A stretch of 64,000 nt of DNA from Podocnemis expansa (Eukaryota; Chordata; Testudines; Podocnemididae). The DNA is taken from the NCBI GenBank assembly GCA_007922195.1, contig ML682059.1, positions 16,061,326 through 16,125,325 of the forward strand, given 5' to 3'. Below, piece after piece: positions 11,847-25,400 of the stretch. The translations under genes and the position numbers were made by a program. Below the pieces are notes generated by a model. It did not search any database, was not told where the DNA came from, and was given only the letters and a program-made list of their open reading frames with translations. The stretch's first letter is position 1. Each line of letters starts with the position of its first letter.

Positions 11847-12899
11847 TAGGAGTGAGGAAGGGGAATGAATGTGGCTAGTGGGATTATTGCATAATTTTGC
11901 AGAGGGGAGTTTTCAGAAAAAATCTTTTACCTACTAGAGAAATTAGTAAAATGAGGAGAAAATGCCCCTCAGTGAGCCAGCATTCCTTTTTAGTTGATAA
12001 CACTAGCTGCTGTAACTCTTAAAAAAAAAAAAAGTCTCTAGAGTTTCTCTGTGTGTATAGTTTTAATTATCAGATTTTTTAAATAAATGAATCATTTAAC
12101 AGAAAACCATTTAACTTTAAAAAATGATATTTGCATATTTATTGGAATGGGGAGCAGCAGGAGAGAGAAAAGAATAACTGGATGGGATGAGCAATGCTAG
12201 GATGGATTCTCACCCTCTTTTTCAAGATGAGCTCAGAAGTATGACAATTTTCTGTTTGTTTTTGTTTCAGTGTTTTATTAAAGGCAACTTTGGCCTTAAA
12301 ATGATATCCAAATAGGGATATAAAGAAGAAACACACATCACTGCACTACAATGGAGATACAATACCAACACGGGGCCTTTCTGAGAATACTGGGTCACAA
12401 GAACAAGGAGAAAAACATGACCAATTTACAAGTTTAGCGGGATTACCCCCAGCAATTACAATCCCAGCATCAATACTCTGAACAGGAGAAATGGTGAATA
12501 ATTTTGAAGGACCCACTCCTGCTCTTTAGGTGACTTTGTAAAATCCATCACTAAGGCAGTTCCTGTAAAAAATACTATAGCCCCTGTGTGTTTGTGTGGG
12601 TGGTGGGAAGAGGAAGTTGAAGTTGAACTCACCATTTACAATGGTTTCTTCTGGCCTGAGAACACGTGAATTTATCAGTCCTCCGTTCATCTACTTCTTT
12701 CATGGTGCATGCATTGCCCTCAGCATGTTCATGACACTTGCAGCTCTGCATTAAGAGAAGGGTTATAACTAAGTCTCATGCTTCAGGGCTTCAGCAGGTT
12801 TTTTGCAAGGATGAGGAAGGGATTTTTTTTTCCTTGGCACAACTGGCTAGAAGTATCCTGGTATTGATTAATTGTAAACTGTGGTGGTACAGAGATCCC
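11847..12899. other. Unannotated AT-rich DNA
   Basis: I see no coding frame with a recognisable domain and no clear repeat boundary. Confidence 0.4.
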
Positions 12900-13235
12900 T
12901 TTCTAAATGCTTGACTGTTGTGTCTTGCTCGTGTGCTTTGAGTCATATGTATTGCCAGATTCTAGGGTTAGGAAGGAATTTCCCCTAGCTGAGACTTGTG
13001 GGGACCAAATCAATTCCCTGCCAGTGCAATGGCCTCAGGCACTGGGGCTCCTCTGTCTCTGTCATTCTCTGTTTGTGGCAAAAGACACTTTAATCTCCTG
13101 GTGACTGAAAAGCTTTAATCTAACTAAAGTCTTAGGGTCTGACGTTTTGGGTGAAAATTAATGGTTTGTCCTACGCAGGAGGTGAGACTAAATGATCTAA
13201 TGGTTCCTTCTGGCTCCAAACTTTATGAACCTTAT
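12900..13235 (+). mobile_element. Old CR1 LINE 3' remnant
   Basis: GGTTAGGAAGGAATTTCCCC (near 12969), and then GAGGTGAGACTAAATGATCT with TTCCTTCTGGC and CTTTATGAAC (13180-13230), follow the order of the non-coding 3' end of sauropsid CR1 elements. The copy is strongly diverged. A related younger copy lies at 52808-54272. Confidence 0.55.
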
Positions 13236-15743
13236 GGACCCTCTTTACACCATTGCCATCCTGGTCCTTCCCCTTGCTCTCCCTCATTTTCCTCAGCACA
13301 TGGCAAGGAATCATGGCTGGAAGCTGTACCACACAGCCCCACACAGACCAGAATGCTCTTCACACACACACACGAGTGAACAAAAAAACAAGTAAATAAA
13401 GAAGACCAAAAACAAAAAAAATAAAACACCACCATCACCACTTTCTTACCTCTCCCTGCTACTTCCAAGGATGCACACTTTCTCACCCCTCCTCTGCCAT
13501 CACCCTCCTTCCCAGCACAAATCCACCCACCTACCACAGCTCCTCTCTCCTCCACTCCAGTTCATGCTGTCTTGTGTATTTGGTTACTGTGTTGTTATTG
13601 AGACCACTAAACAGGACATGTTGGTTGTGCTGTATGCATCTGTCTCTCAAGTGACTCTCTTAATTTTCACCTGTTTAGCTAATCTCACCTGAAGCACCAC
13701 TACAACAGCTGTCTGGATCCTTCTTAGGACTTTTGAAAATCCCTTATAAGCAGTTACATTCTTAACCACATCCCTATTAGCTGCTTTTTCTCTACACCCC
13801 TACCAGAATGCTCAGAGCATTTTAAAGGCATTATACCTCATATTTTGAAAATGCCATGAGCACCAAGATGAGCCGCCCTTCTTAGCCACTCAAAATGACA
13901 ATTGTACTCACACAAATATTTGAAGATGTTGGTCCATATGTACATTGTAGACAACTAATTTTTAGACTTCTCCATTTTGTTACTGCTCATCCACTATAAA
14001 ACAAAGAAAAACTGGTACTGTTATTTATTTATTTATTTATTTTTTAAATCTGCAGTGTAATATTTATGAAGAGTAGGAAAAGTAGTTTAATTCTTTAATG
14101 TTTTTTGTTGCAGCACATTAATTTTTAACACTCATAATTAAGTAAATGATTTGCATTAACATATACATCTACTAAAATATGTGAACATAAAAATAAATTA
14201 GTAGGTGTTAAAACATATTTAACTCAAAGTTCCATCAAATTCCTTCTCTCTTTTTGCAGCTCTGAAACTTACAGTGTTATATGTGAAATTCACACAGTTT
14301 TTAAGCCTTTTTTTTTAAAAATGTATTTATCTTTTTTAATATAGCTGCCTTGGAGAATTGGTTAGAGGAAAAACAAACTCATTGAAGCAGTCTTTCTAAG
14401 TTGTTTAAGGCAGCTAACAATGGTCTGAAGCCAGACTCTGCTCAGAGGTGTCATTATAAAAAATAAACTTTATTGTTCACCACCATGTGCTTAATAATGT
14501 GCTCATCTGTGGAACTTTCTGAATTTTTAAGTAGTCTTAGGTAGTCATCACCCAAAGCAAGTACAGAGGCTGCAAGTCAGCAGGTGAGTTTCTCAGTGCC
14601 TGGGTGACCCTTTACTCCAGGTAAAAGAGTTGAGATAGCAAAAAGGAGCCCTAAAATCTCTCAGCCTACACTGGGGAAATTTGCTACAGCAGAAACTGAG
14701 GAAAACTGACACAGGCTATCCTCTGAGAATACTCTCATATCCACTGACAGTGTACAACACTCAGGCAGGGCTGGGCATCAGACGAGTGAGCCATGGGCCG
14801 GGCTGAAGTACATAGTACTATGAAGATGCTTGACCTGCTACCCACTCCCCCCCACCAGGACCCTGCACAGCTTCCTAAATAATGCTAGGGTCAGTCTGTC
14901 CCCCCAGAATAACCCAAAGTCAAGAGGGTTCAAAGGTGACTCACAGCCACCCGAGACCCCACAGCTCAGAGGCTGTAGGCTAGTGCAGAGGTCAGCACAG
15001 AATCTTATCTGATATCACCCCTGATGTAAAGCTGGAGTGACACAATGGGGAAATCAGGCCCATTGGGCTGAGTGAATACATGAGGATACTATGAATTCAG
15101 CTCTTCCATTAACTCACTCCTGTCCAAACCCACTGCTCTAAAGTTCATACCTTCATTTTCCCTGTAAAATGTATCTGTAATATTTAGAACAGGCCTGGAA
15201 TATTGTGAGAATTGGTTAATTAATATTTGCAAAAATATTGGAGATTTTTAGATTAAAGTACTGTAGAAATGCAAATTATTTATCAGAATGGTTATGAAAT
15301 GTCTTTATTAACATCATGCCCCAGCAAAATCAGAAGAATATCACATTTGTTTTCTCATTTACATCAACAGTTTCCTTCTCACAATGCAGCCAATTGTTCC
15401 CTCCTGCATTAACAGTCATCTGACGGGACTTTTGGGCAGAAACATTGTACAAGGCCTATCAAGGGGTTCAGCAGGACTGGAAAAGGAGACAGTCATGAAG
15501 GGATATAGCTGGAGAAGATCCCTCATCCTCTTAGCCTCTGGAACCAGGTCTAAGATAGCTGTAGAACTGTAGGTTGATCCAGCCCTAAATAAACATCTTT
15601 AAACAATTTCAGTTTAAGTTTTCATAATAGGTGGGAAAATAGTGAGGACATATATTAGGTCCATTTAGGATTGTGTTATAATGTGCTTGGAAAGGAACTT
15701 TTGATGAAATTTATTAAATAGGCTCTAAGTATATGTTTACCAT
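13236..15743. other. Unannotated DNA with simple repeats
   Basis: It contains a short (TTTA)n tract near 14023-14042, a CA tract near 13360, and decayed old-repeat words near 15010-15060 (GTAAAGCTGGAGTGACAC, AATCAGGCCC). No exon-like frame is recognised. Confidence 0.35.
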
Positions 15744-15934
15744 GTTGTAGCCATGTTGTTCCCAGGATATTAGAGAGACAAGATGGGTGAGATAATAACT
15801 CATTGAACCAACTTCTGTTAGTAAGAAAGACAAGCTTTTGAGCCTACATAGAGCTCTTCTTCAGGTCCCTTGTGTAAGTCTGAAACCAACAGAAGTTAGC
15901 CCAATAAAAGACATTATCTCACACACCTTGTATC
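15744..15934. mobile_element. Fold-back PLE-type 3' tail (second family)
   Basis: The left arm runs from TTGTAGCCATGTTG through ACAAGATGGGTGAGATAAT to CAACTTCTGTTAG. The right arm (about 15879-15934) is the reverse complement of the middle part: CAACAGAAGTTAGCCCAATA, then ATTATCTCACACACCTTGT. I recognise the unit as a widespread turtle tail repeat attributed to PLEs; the inverted arrangement is seen directly. The family name is uncertain. Confidence 0.6.
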
Positions 15935-16577
15935 TGTGAGTAGATGTATCATGTATCCACTGGGCACACTAACCTGACTTTTATCCATTCCCTGCACGAG
16001 TGACACTGGCAAACTAGGTACTAGTTCCTGTCAAGGCTTTAGACCTCAGTCAAGCACTGACAAATTCATTGCAGGCATTAATCCATTTAACCTGTGTGTT
16101 AGTATGGTTAAAATGGGCATTGCAGTTATAACAATGTTTAGTGTTTAAACTGTATGAAATGCTTGCAAGGCAACACATACATTAACCTATCTTATAATAT
16201 CTTTATCACATGCTCTAACGCTTTTGCTTTATCATTGTAAAAAACGTTTGCTTTGAAACCGAACCTGTCAGCAGGGATCATCTCTTGCTCTTCAAGAAAG
16301 CTATCAAAACTTAAGTTGCCAATGTGGAAAATTACATTATAAAGACTCTTTTAATTGGGCTTTCCCATCCATGTACTGTGTTGAAGAGGACTCATCCCAT
16401 CAGCTTGAATTCTGGAGTGAAATGAAAATAGCTAGCAAGAACTTTTTTCTTTTTCTGTTTGAACTCACAGAACGCTGCAACTAGAAATGGAAGCAGAGTT
16501 CCCCATGTTAGCTCTAAATGACATTCAGAGCTAACATATGACTATAACTCTGTCATCTTTGGAAAATCATACACTTT
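15935..16577. other. Unannotated AT-rich DNA
   Basis: Nothing is recognised. Confidence 0.4.
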
Positions 16578-17160
16578 GGCTATGTCCACACGAGGCTTAT
16601 AATTCAAAACAACAACCATTCTTTCGAATTAAAAGTTGACAGGTCCAGAAGACTTTTCCTCACTTCAAAATAAGGAGCTCCCTAATTTCGACATAAGGAA
16701 AATCATTTTGATACAATAAAACCTAGTTTTGAATTGAAATAAGGGTTATTCTGAAACAGTGATTTCGAAATAACCCTGTCTGGCTATGTAATATCGATAC
16801 ATCACACATATCGACATAATGCTTCACCTTCTTCCCAGGGTTCATGGCACTCTGGAAGGAAATCCTACCCCTCCCTCAGCACCCTGGCCAGGAAGCCATC
16901 AGCAACCTGGCCAGGGTGCTGAGGTGAGGTGCAGAAGGGAACAGGAGGGCCGGCCGGTGGGGGATCACGGGGGGTGGTGGGTGCCGGAGTTGGATGGACC
17001 TGTTGCCCTGGCTCCGTGGCTGCCCGTCCAGTGGCAGTGGCATAGCTAGTTGGTCAATTTCACACAGGTGACCAGTTAAATCAAATTAAGGATTTTATTT
17101 CAAATTAGCTTATCTTGAAATAACTTATTTCAAAATAAGCATCCTTGTGTGAACATAGCC
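16578..17160. mobile_element. PIF/Harbinger-type MITE with GC-rich core (TSD TTT)
   Basis: Ends GGCTATGTCCACACG and TTGTGTGAACATAGCC, flanked by TTT at 16575-16577 and 17161-17163. The AT-rich palindromic arms enclose a GC-rich core (16830-17040) in which CCTGGCCAG occurs twice. GGTTCATGGCACTCTGGAAG resembles the core edge of the copies at 18832 and 44794. Confidence 0.85.
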
Positions 17161-17164
17161 TTTA

Positions 17165-17571
17165 ATTCATTTGTGTATATATGCTTGCTTTCTTTTAGCC
17201 TTATAATGTCTCTTATTTCTTTTTCCGCCTTAATAAATCTTTAGTTTGTTTGTTAGAGAACTATCTACAAGAATTGGTTTTGGTGAGAGATCTCAGGTAG
17301 AGATTGACCTGGCATAAGTGACTGGTCTCTTGTGACTGGGAACAACCTGAATATGTTGTGATCTTTGCCAGACAGCAGCAAACTATCACTAAGTCCGGCT
17401 TGCATGGCTGGCAAGGTAAATCAGAATGCCCAAGGTGACTGTCTGCGACTTCCTGCTAAGACTGTTACAGTGCTTCAGGAGTTAATATTTGTTAGTAGGT
17501 TGGTGAAATCTAATCACAGAATGTATCATCAGTTCAGAGTCTGTACCTTGCTTCTTGATAGTCTGTCTTAA
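17165..17571 (+). repeat. LTR-like repeat with poly(A) signal
   Basis: A T-rich tract is followed by TTAATAAATCTTTAGTTTG (near 17229), GGTGAGAGATCTCAGG and ATTGACCTGG. The same order (AATAAACCTTTAGTTTT, GGGTAAGATC, ATTGATCTG) occurs at 50640-51215. The layout resembles the R/U5 part of a long terminal repeat. I cannot assign a family. Confidence 0.4.
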
Positions 17572-18831
17572 GGGTGGTACTCACAGTCATGAGTCACTCC
17601 AAACAGCACAACATACCTACTTTGTATTAGGCTCTGTGCCTCCACTTTTTACACGACTCAGCTACCCAGAGACTGGGTCATTGGCTTCAGCACTTCAATT
17701 TCTCTTTACGGCACCTTCAGCTGGAGCTAAGGATATATTGACTGTTGAAGACTTAACCATGTTGCATGTCATGCAGTCTGGAGAGGTTTGCCATGACAGA
17801 AGACAGGCTTTCCAAAACAAATCAATGTTTCTTAGTCAACTGCAATACAGTGTTTAGGGACTGTAAGTTAGAATGGAGAAGCAAAGCTAATATGCATGTC
17901 CACAAACACAGCTGAACTTGCTTCTCTTGACCAATATTCAAATATCTCTTCCCTTCCCTGGACAAAAGAGTTCTGCCTTCCTTGGGTGGCAACTATTAAG
18001 AGTTAGTGCCCAGTCACTTGGCCTTCCATTATATCTCCAAGGCAACACCATTCATATGTTGACAGTTCTTGAAACTTGTTCATATTAACATAGATGCACA
18101 TCCATGATCAATACCCACCTTATTCCTCTACCTCAGATAAGAAATTAACCCTTTCACCCTAGTAGGTCACAATACAAATGGGAAGAGGAAAACAGGTATC
18201 TGTTTGATATATTTCTGTGATGGCTATAAAAGGAAAAAACATGTACCATTTACTGTCAAAAGAGAGATTCAGAGAGGAGAAGACAGCCAATAAAATGTAA
18301 ACTTCTGACCTTCTATATTTTAAAATATCATTAATTGCAAATACCAATTTAAGAAAAAACAAATTAGGTATCGGCTGACTCAGAAGATTGGCACTGGAAT
18401 ATCACACATTGCAGGCCTGAGGCCTTAGGTCACTAATGACTAAAAGAAGTTGCCATCTGATTTCCATTTAGTGGGTTTATTCCACTTTTGTATGTACAAA
18501 TGGGCAACCGATTTCTTGTCTCAACAGGTCAGCCAAAGGCTGCAGGGAAATGGAAAGTGAACTACCGTTTGGTGCTAAGAGGTAGTTCCACTAGATGAAG
18601 CTTAAAGAACATTAGGCATTGCTTTTCCTTTTGCTGCAGGGTCACTCTGAATAAGCAGAGAACTTCTGTATTCAGGTCTGGGAACCGTTCTCATCTATGA
18701 GCTCTAAATTCTCAAATGAAATTTATTAAAAACTGAATAAAACCCATTTCACTATTTTCAGCCATTCTTACTAATGTATTTGTATATTTAAATATGTGTC
18801 ATATAAAATTGTTTATTTACACAGACATACA
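17572..18831. other. Unannotated DNA
   Basis: No recognisable gene or repeat. A 100-codon frame (17555-17857) has no domain I recognise. Confidence 0.4.
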
Positions 18832-19699
18832 GGCTATGTCCACATGTAGCTCGTTAAATCAATTCTACTTGAATCAATTTAACCAAAGTGAAATAAAACT
18901 TGTTAAAGTGATTCAGGTTGAATTGATTTAACCGGTCCAAGCAAATAAAACCCAAATCGAACTATCATCTCCAGACACTGGATTTGCTAGTTGGATTTGG
19001 GAGAGGGGCATCCTGGAAGTTGTGGCAACACGGCCCCTGGCCAGGGCCATGTTGCCACCCAATCCCCTGCCTAAGTCTCACCTGGATTCCCCTGCCACCT
19101 GCATACCCTGCTGCTGGTGGGACAGTGGGGGAGGTACCGTGGGGCACCCTGCATGCCCCGCTGCTTGCAGGACAGCAGGTGCTGAGAAGCCAGGGTGCTA
19201 GGCTACCGCCCACACACAATTCCCCATAGCTGGAGGGGTGGTAGGGCAGGGAGCCGGCTCACCCCCCCCCTTGCCAGGCTTGCCAGCTGCTGCCCGGGAT
19301 GTGGGTCTGGGAGCCCAGCAAGGGGGGCAAGATGGCTCCACAATCTACCTCTCCCCACCTCCCCCCTGCACCTCCCCTCCTTCTCTGGCCAGGGTGCTGA
19401 TCAGCTCCCTGACCAGGATGCTGCAGGAGGGTGGGACTTCCTTCCAGGGCGCCATGCACCCTGGGAGGAAGGCCACGTGTTATATCAATATGTGGTTCAT
19501 ATCAATATAACAGAGCCAGATGGGGTTATTTTGAAACCACAGTTTCAAAATAACCTTCATTTCAATATCAAAACAGGTTTTATTATATTGAAATGATTTT
19601 CCTTATTTCAAAATAAGAAAATGCCGTCTGCACATAAACATTTTTAAATCGAAATAACGAGTGTTATTTTGATTTAAAAATGTGTGTGTGGACGTGCCC
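18832..19699. mobile_element. PIF/Harbinger-type MITE with GC-rich core (TSD ACA)
   Basis: Ends GGCTATGTCCACATG and GTGTGTGGACGTGCCC, flanked by ACA at 18829-18831 and 19700-19702. The core (19000-19480) contains GTGGCAACACGG and GCCATGTTGCC, resembling GTGGCAACATGG and GGCCATG near the promoter of the large Harbinger copy at 62 kb. GGGTGCTGATCAGCTCCCTG is an internal partial palindrome. Confidence 0.85.
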
Positions 19700-21051
19700 A
19701 CAATGCTCAGCAAAAGATTTTCTTATGCATAAAGTTTAAAATCTCTTTAAAATAATAAAAAAAAATCTAAATTGTGCCTTAACATTATTTTCAGATGGAT
19801 AAAATCACTTAATCCTTACCTGGGTGCTTCATACTTGAAAATGCACGTGGTCAAATGTCATATGGTCCACCTCATGTCAAGTCTTCTTCCCATAATAAGT
19901 TCAGCTGTTAGATAAATTAGGTTAGCATGTATTTATTGACATCTCTTTTTAATGAGAAGAAGATAACTTTTGTAATCTTGCTATTAAAGATTTGCTGCTG
20001 GTTTTGTTATAACTGAAAGAATAAAATTAAATGAAATCACATTATTTTGGTGAAAGAAATCTCAAAAGTAGCATCTCGGATAAAAGCAAGAGAAGGGATG
20101 TTATGGCATGGTGCAGGGGTGCTTACTGTGATTTATAATCAATATTAACTACATAATATACTTGGAAATACAATATTCACAAAAAAGTCTTCATTGGTAC
20201 TGTTCTTTTATCCTATGAAGGTCATAGTAAGATGAGTGAAGTGACAAGAAAAATTGATGGAACATAGTTTAAACTACACTAGAAAAAATACATCAGTTAT
20301 GATGAAGAATTCCCTCCAGAAATCTTCCAAAAGGACTGACCTGTGCTGTAAATTTGCTTGGGAACTAGAACAGAAAGTTTAAATGAGATTTTTAGTGATT
20401 TCTGGCCTCACTGAGAGCTGGAAAATGAAAATTATTCAATTTAAGAATCTCTCTGTCTCAGAAAGGTAAAAGAGCCTAGTTTTATGGCTCGACAGACGAA
20501 GGCTAGAGTCTGTAAACTTTCTTGCTTCTGTGAAATGATTTTCTAAACACTGCTAATCATGTCAATACATTTGTTCCTTGTGTCAAATAATGAAGGGATT
20601 TTGGAATTTTTCTTAATTTCATTTGAAAGGGAAAGGAGAGAATAGTGTTGAGAAAATTCTCGTGGGAATTTCCAGCTTGATATATTCAAGTAATTTCACT
20701 AGGAAAAAAGAATCCCATTGAAGCTTTGAAAATGTCTTAAAGTTTCCCTTAGTTTTGCTTTCCCCTTGTGTGGATTTCCTTTTGGACAAATTCTAATGTA
20801 TATTTAGCCTTTAAAAAAGCAGGACCGTGAATTAAAGCCCTGAAGTTGTGAACAACATGAGTAAGATAACCCTAATATGAGTGACCAATTTATTCTTACA
20901 CATGACTTCTACCTTGACCAAACAACTAAAAAAAGTTGGCCAGTGGGTGTGTCAGGAATCTCACTGAAGCAAAGAATGTCACAGACATTTATGAAAACCA
21001 CAATGTGCAATGCTAAAATTCACAGTTGTCCAATCCATTCTTTTAAGTAAA

Positions 21052-21102
<51 letters not shown>

Positions 21103-22286
21103 ACAACAACAACAACAAAAGCCCAAGAAATTGTCAAGATGATAATCTCATGTGAAGTTAGAATTCATCACATTGTTGAATGAAAGCTGCAAATTAGGTG
21201 CTTGGGGAAGGTAAAAACTAATAAGGATTCCTCCCTCCATCAGGTCCACTCTTTAATCTCATATCTCTTCACCAGTAGGAAATTATGGCTCTTAATTAAA
21301 TGATAGACAATGTATATGTTTATAAACAGTTAAATGATTTTAATAAGATAACAGCTGGGGGTTAACTATAGAGACTTTAAGCCTAGGCCCCTCACCAAGA
21401 AAACAAAGCCATGGGTTACAGACAAAAATCATAAATCAGTATGTCACCATCCTTTACTCAGAAATGGATCAAGTCAGGAATGGTGAGGTCGAGGAAGTAA
21501 GAAGCAGAAACCAAGAATCAGGAATCTGGATACCAATAGAAGCAGGAGGGTGATAGAAGAGAAATAGGAAGAGCAGGGGGGCAATGGGACAGTTATTGTC
21601 TTCTTTATTGGGACCTGAGGATCTTCACAAATACAGACACTTCAGCCACTCAGATGGAGAGTAGTGAATGCAGCCCTCTCACCCTTACATATGAACCAGC
21701 CTATGAGCAGATTGCAGGTCACGTGATGCTTCATTCTGAAAACTTTTCCCTCTACAGCTTGGAAAGGGCAGCAGTTGCTCATGAAGATGGAAAACAAAGA
21801 TGGAGTCCAAACATCAAAGATAGGACCATATACAGACAAAATGGCTCTTTACAAATACAAATATTTACTTAAAATCCCGGCCTTCAACATTTCATCAGTT
21901 TCTGGTGTCCAGAATATTTTTTTTTCTTTTATTCTTAGATGTCATAGTTTAGTTGGATGGCTGAGAATCTCTGGGTTCATAGTTTCAGTAAGTTAAATAT
22001 AACCCAACTACAGCTATTTAGTATTGTAAAACTCTCCATACCCTCAACCTTCAAGTTCAAGAATGGGGCACCTTTCTTGACCAACCCATTGGAAACTGGT
22101 GTGAGCATATATAACATAAATCTTTGTATAGTTTAAACCATACCACACAATATATTCTGTGTATATTAGAGTAGAATTTGACTGTGATTTGATTATTACT
22201 CATTGTTCATTTAAGTCTCTTCCAATTTTCATTCTGTTTATCTTTTATGCTTGTTGCAATAAAAGGTTTTTATAAACAAATAATTT
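19700..22286. other. Unannotated AT-rich DNA
   Basis: Only the (CAA)n tract is recognised. Frames up to 73 codons show no domain. Confidence 0.4.
21052..21117. repeat. (CAA)n microsatellite
   Basis: About twenty CAA units, with one interruption near 21101. Confidence 0.97.
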
Positions 22287-22475
22287 TAAGTTTCAAAGAT
22301 GTACCCATGTTAGTCTAGTTCAGCAAAACAAGCAAGGAGTCCTGTGGTACTTTTAAAGACTAACAATTGTTTATTGCATGAGCTTTCATGAGAGGAAATC
22401 CCACTTTGTCAAACCATCTGATGAAACAGGATTTTCTCCTTTGAAAGCTTGTGCAATAAATACTTTTAAACATCC
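22287..22475. mobile_element. Fold-back PLE 3' tail
   Basis: The minus-strand tail (GTTAGTCTAGTTCAGCAAAA, AAGGAGTCCTGTGG, TTTATTGCATGAGCTTTCAT, CCCACTTTGTCA) is followed from about 22420 by a plus-strand piece of the same tail (CTGATGAAACAGGATTTTCT, GCTTGTGCAATAAATA). The two pieces point away from each other, as in the longer fold-back at 56165-56800. Confidence 0.75.
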
Positions 22476-23229
22476 ATGTGACAATTCCTGTTGCGGATTC
22501 CTGTTCCAATTTTTTTGTGGTCAGGTTCAGGTAAGAACACCAGTTGCTTAGTAAGGCTCATTGATGTCTATATTAAAATTTGAACTAGTAAAGAATCAGG
22601 CTACAGCCTTACTGAATTTTACAAAGGCAATAAATCACCAGCTGAAATGCCAATGGTGAATTCAGTCTGAACTATTTAAAGCTCTCGGGCTATGTTAACC
22701 TACATTCCACATCTGCACTTAACATGCAAATAGAGCTGCTTGTAAAATGAGATTTGGAAATAATATTTGCTTTGCTGTATTTTTTTTTAAAATCTCATAT
22801 ATTAAAACATCCAATTTTCAAAACCTCTCAGTTCAGAATATTTTTCATTTTGATTTTTTTGCTCTTTTCAAGTTTATTGTATTATTTTAAACTGAACATT
22901 AAATATTCAATTTACCAATTGCTGTTTATTTAAATTAACCTCTTTTAAATCTAAATTAAGCCAGGAGACAAAGAGCTCTCCCACAAAATTAAAACAATAA
23001 ACTAAAACCCTAGAAAATCCTACCTTCACACCATTTGTAGTTTCTGAGTTCTGAACATGAGCCAGGCAGAAATGATAAGTAGTGTTGCCTGATTTCCAAT
23101 CATACCTCTAAAAGCCACTAACCAAAAATTGCCAGTCAGTTAACATAAAGTGTTCTCTTTCATGCTAGAGATGAAAATTGGAGATGAAATGTTATTTCTC
23201 TTAAATTAACTGTAATGGGCACAAAAGCA
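22476..23229. other. Unannotated AT-rich DNA
   Basis: Nothing is recognised. Confidence 0.4.
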
Positions 23230-24300
23230 CACAAAGTATTTTCTTCCCTACAGTGCAAAAGCTTTATTAACATGTTTCAAACAATTTATCTTCTAGCCTC
23301 CAAAGTTCAAAAAATAAAATCAGAAGTGGGATGTTTTCCATGTGTTTACAAATTCTGTAAAGATATTTACACATTTTTGGCAACAGGAAAGTTTGTTTTG
23401 GAAGTCTACTTAAAATTATCCTTGATGCAGGTTATCAAAAGAAACAGACTTAAGCTTGAAAACTACTTTAAGTTCCATCTGTTCTGTGATGCTGCAGCAA
23501 TTTCAAACTGCATTTGGCATAGAATATTGCAAACATTATTCTGCAATGCCCTTTATGCAACATAAATGTGCTAGCAATTCTGTAATGAAGTGCCACAAAG
23601 CATCTGTCTATATTCCCATACAGTATAAGGCCCTGCTTCCTAAAAAAGGGATATTCAGCATCTGGTTGAAATGAACTGTATAATTTTACTATTTCAAAGA
23701 TACTTATTTTGCCAAAGTAAACATCCTTTTTATATAACAATCTCTTTTGAAAATCCAAAATTTAAGACATACAATTATAGTTTGTTGGTATTGTAGGTTT
23801 GACATTAAAACATGTAGGAGCAAATTCTCAACTGGTGTAAACAGGAGGTGTCCAGGACTTGGCTCTTTATGTGAAAAGCATACAAAACACATGGCTCTAA
23901 AAACATTAATCTGTCACTTTTTCCAGTAGGAATAAAGTCCATATCTTCAGTTAAAAAAAATCCCCAAAGACCTTTTTATTTTCCACATAATCTTTTTAAA
24001 CAGGAATTTTTATCCACCACAGTTGCATTCTCAGAGTTCAGAAGAGACATGTTTTTAGTAGCTGAACTCTAAAAACTGTGTCTAGTTTGCCCCCTAGAAT
24101 TTTATAGTATTTACTTCTTTGTGTTACATATCATACCTCCTGACCTAAATCTGAAGATTAAGTTCCCCCAGGAGAAAGGAATCCTAAAGTATTGATAAGA
24201 AATACACGGTCAGAACAAAGCTCCTGCAGCAAAGAAGTTAACCTCTTGGCAGGGCTTAACATAATTCTTCTTGGGCTCACAGGTTGATAGTAAGATGTTG
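23230..24300 (-). other. Candidate host-gene 3' UTR and poly(A) site
   Basis: Read on the minus strand, AATAAA (complement of TTTATT, 23263-23268) is followed within 25 bases by a CA and then a G/U-rich run ending TTTGTGTGCTTTTGTGCC. This is the arrangement of a real cleavage site. About 100 bases upstream lies TGTAAATA (complement at 23364-23371), the core of a Pumilio-binding element. Long runs are free of recognisable repeats. No upstream coding exon was found on the minus strand, so this is an inference. Confidence 0.3.
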
Positions 24301-24994
24301 TTGCTACAATACCACCTGCTATCAGAGGTCATGTGGCATGCAAATATATTTCCCTTGATAGAGGCCTCTTAACAGCCTACCAGTTCTGTGTGGGGTTCTG
24401 CCTGTATACATTCCAAATGCAAATATGAAAAGCATGAAAGGTGGAACAGAGCCCACGCTTTCATGTGTGTATCACTTTCCAAGCCAACTGACACCGGCCT
24501 CTCATTATATTACATCCTATGTATTAGGGCTCCTGTTTCACAGTAGCACAAATCATAGTGGAAAAGGAGCCAATCTGTCAAGCAAGGTTTTCAGGCAAAT
24601 TCTTGTGCAGTACAATTGGAAATGGTACAAAATTCCTTGCTTCAATTTTTCTCTAAGCAATGTTGCAGGCCCTCTACTGACCCTGACAGTTTGACTGTAT
24701 CTGATGTCATGATGAGTTGTACTGTGGTGCTGCTGTCAGAATGAGGCTCTATGACCTCTAAGTGTGTATTTTCTTGTTTGATTTGTTGTGTGAAGAACTT
24801 TCTTTTTTAGTTTTAGCAACACAGAATACTACCTGTTTTAACACAAAGAGACAAATATTGTTTTGCATTGGTTTCCTTTAAACAAATTACAAGTAGCTCT
24901 TATCAAGCTCTTCATATTCTCTCATTGGCATGAGGCGTGAGACAATTTTACATATTTACAGGAATCCTTAAAACACATAAAAGCTATTGCCTAT
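24301..24994. other. Unannotated DNA
   Basis: No repeat recognised. It may continue the possible 3' UTR. Confidence 0.3.
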
Positions 24995-25400
24995 GAGTTA
25001 GATCCACAAATGTATTTAGGTACTTGACTGCCATTTTAGGGGTGTAAATCCAAAATATAGATCCTCAAAACTCTTGTTCAGCCAGTACTAACCTTCTAGC
25101 TGCCTACACTCCAACTGGTAAAGTGCCCTAAGTGCCAACATTTCTGCAACTGGACATGCAGAAAGCTGCCAAATTCCTGATACCCAAGTACCTAACCCTC
25201 AAGTGCAATCCTTGGGCTAAGTGTTCCTTCTGCCTCTCTCTCCTGCAGGGTCCAATCTGCTAGACATTTTCAAATACTGCTTACCACAACAGCCCTTGCA
25301 AGCACTCAAATGGACTAGGAGGTGCTCCTTTAAAACCTTTAGCCCAGTAGGTAGAGCACTGATCTGCCCCTGCAGCTGACCTATGTTAAATGCACAAATG
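24995..25400. repeat. Old interspersed repeat with tRNA-like box A
   Basis: TTTAGGTACTTGACTGCC near the left side and TAGCCCAGTAGGTAGAGCAC (about 25341-25360) near the right resemble a decayed amniote repeat family. The latter fits the Pol III box A pattern TRGCNNAGTNGG. There is no convincing box B and no cloverleaf, so it is not a tRNA gene. Confidence 0.4.

Noticed and set aside
23215..23565. 116-codon plus-strand frame
   Set aside because: No recognisable domain and no homologous neighbour; the strand-specific signals here favour a minus-strand 3' UTR.
25341..25360. Possible tRNA gene
   Set aside because: Only a box A-like word is present; no cloverleaf, anticodon stem or box B. More likely an old tRNA-related repeat.
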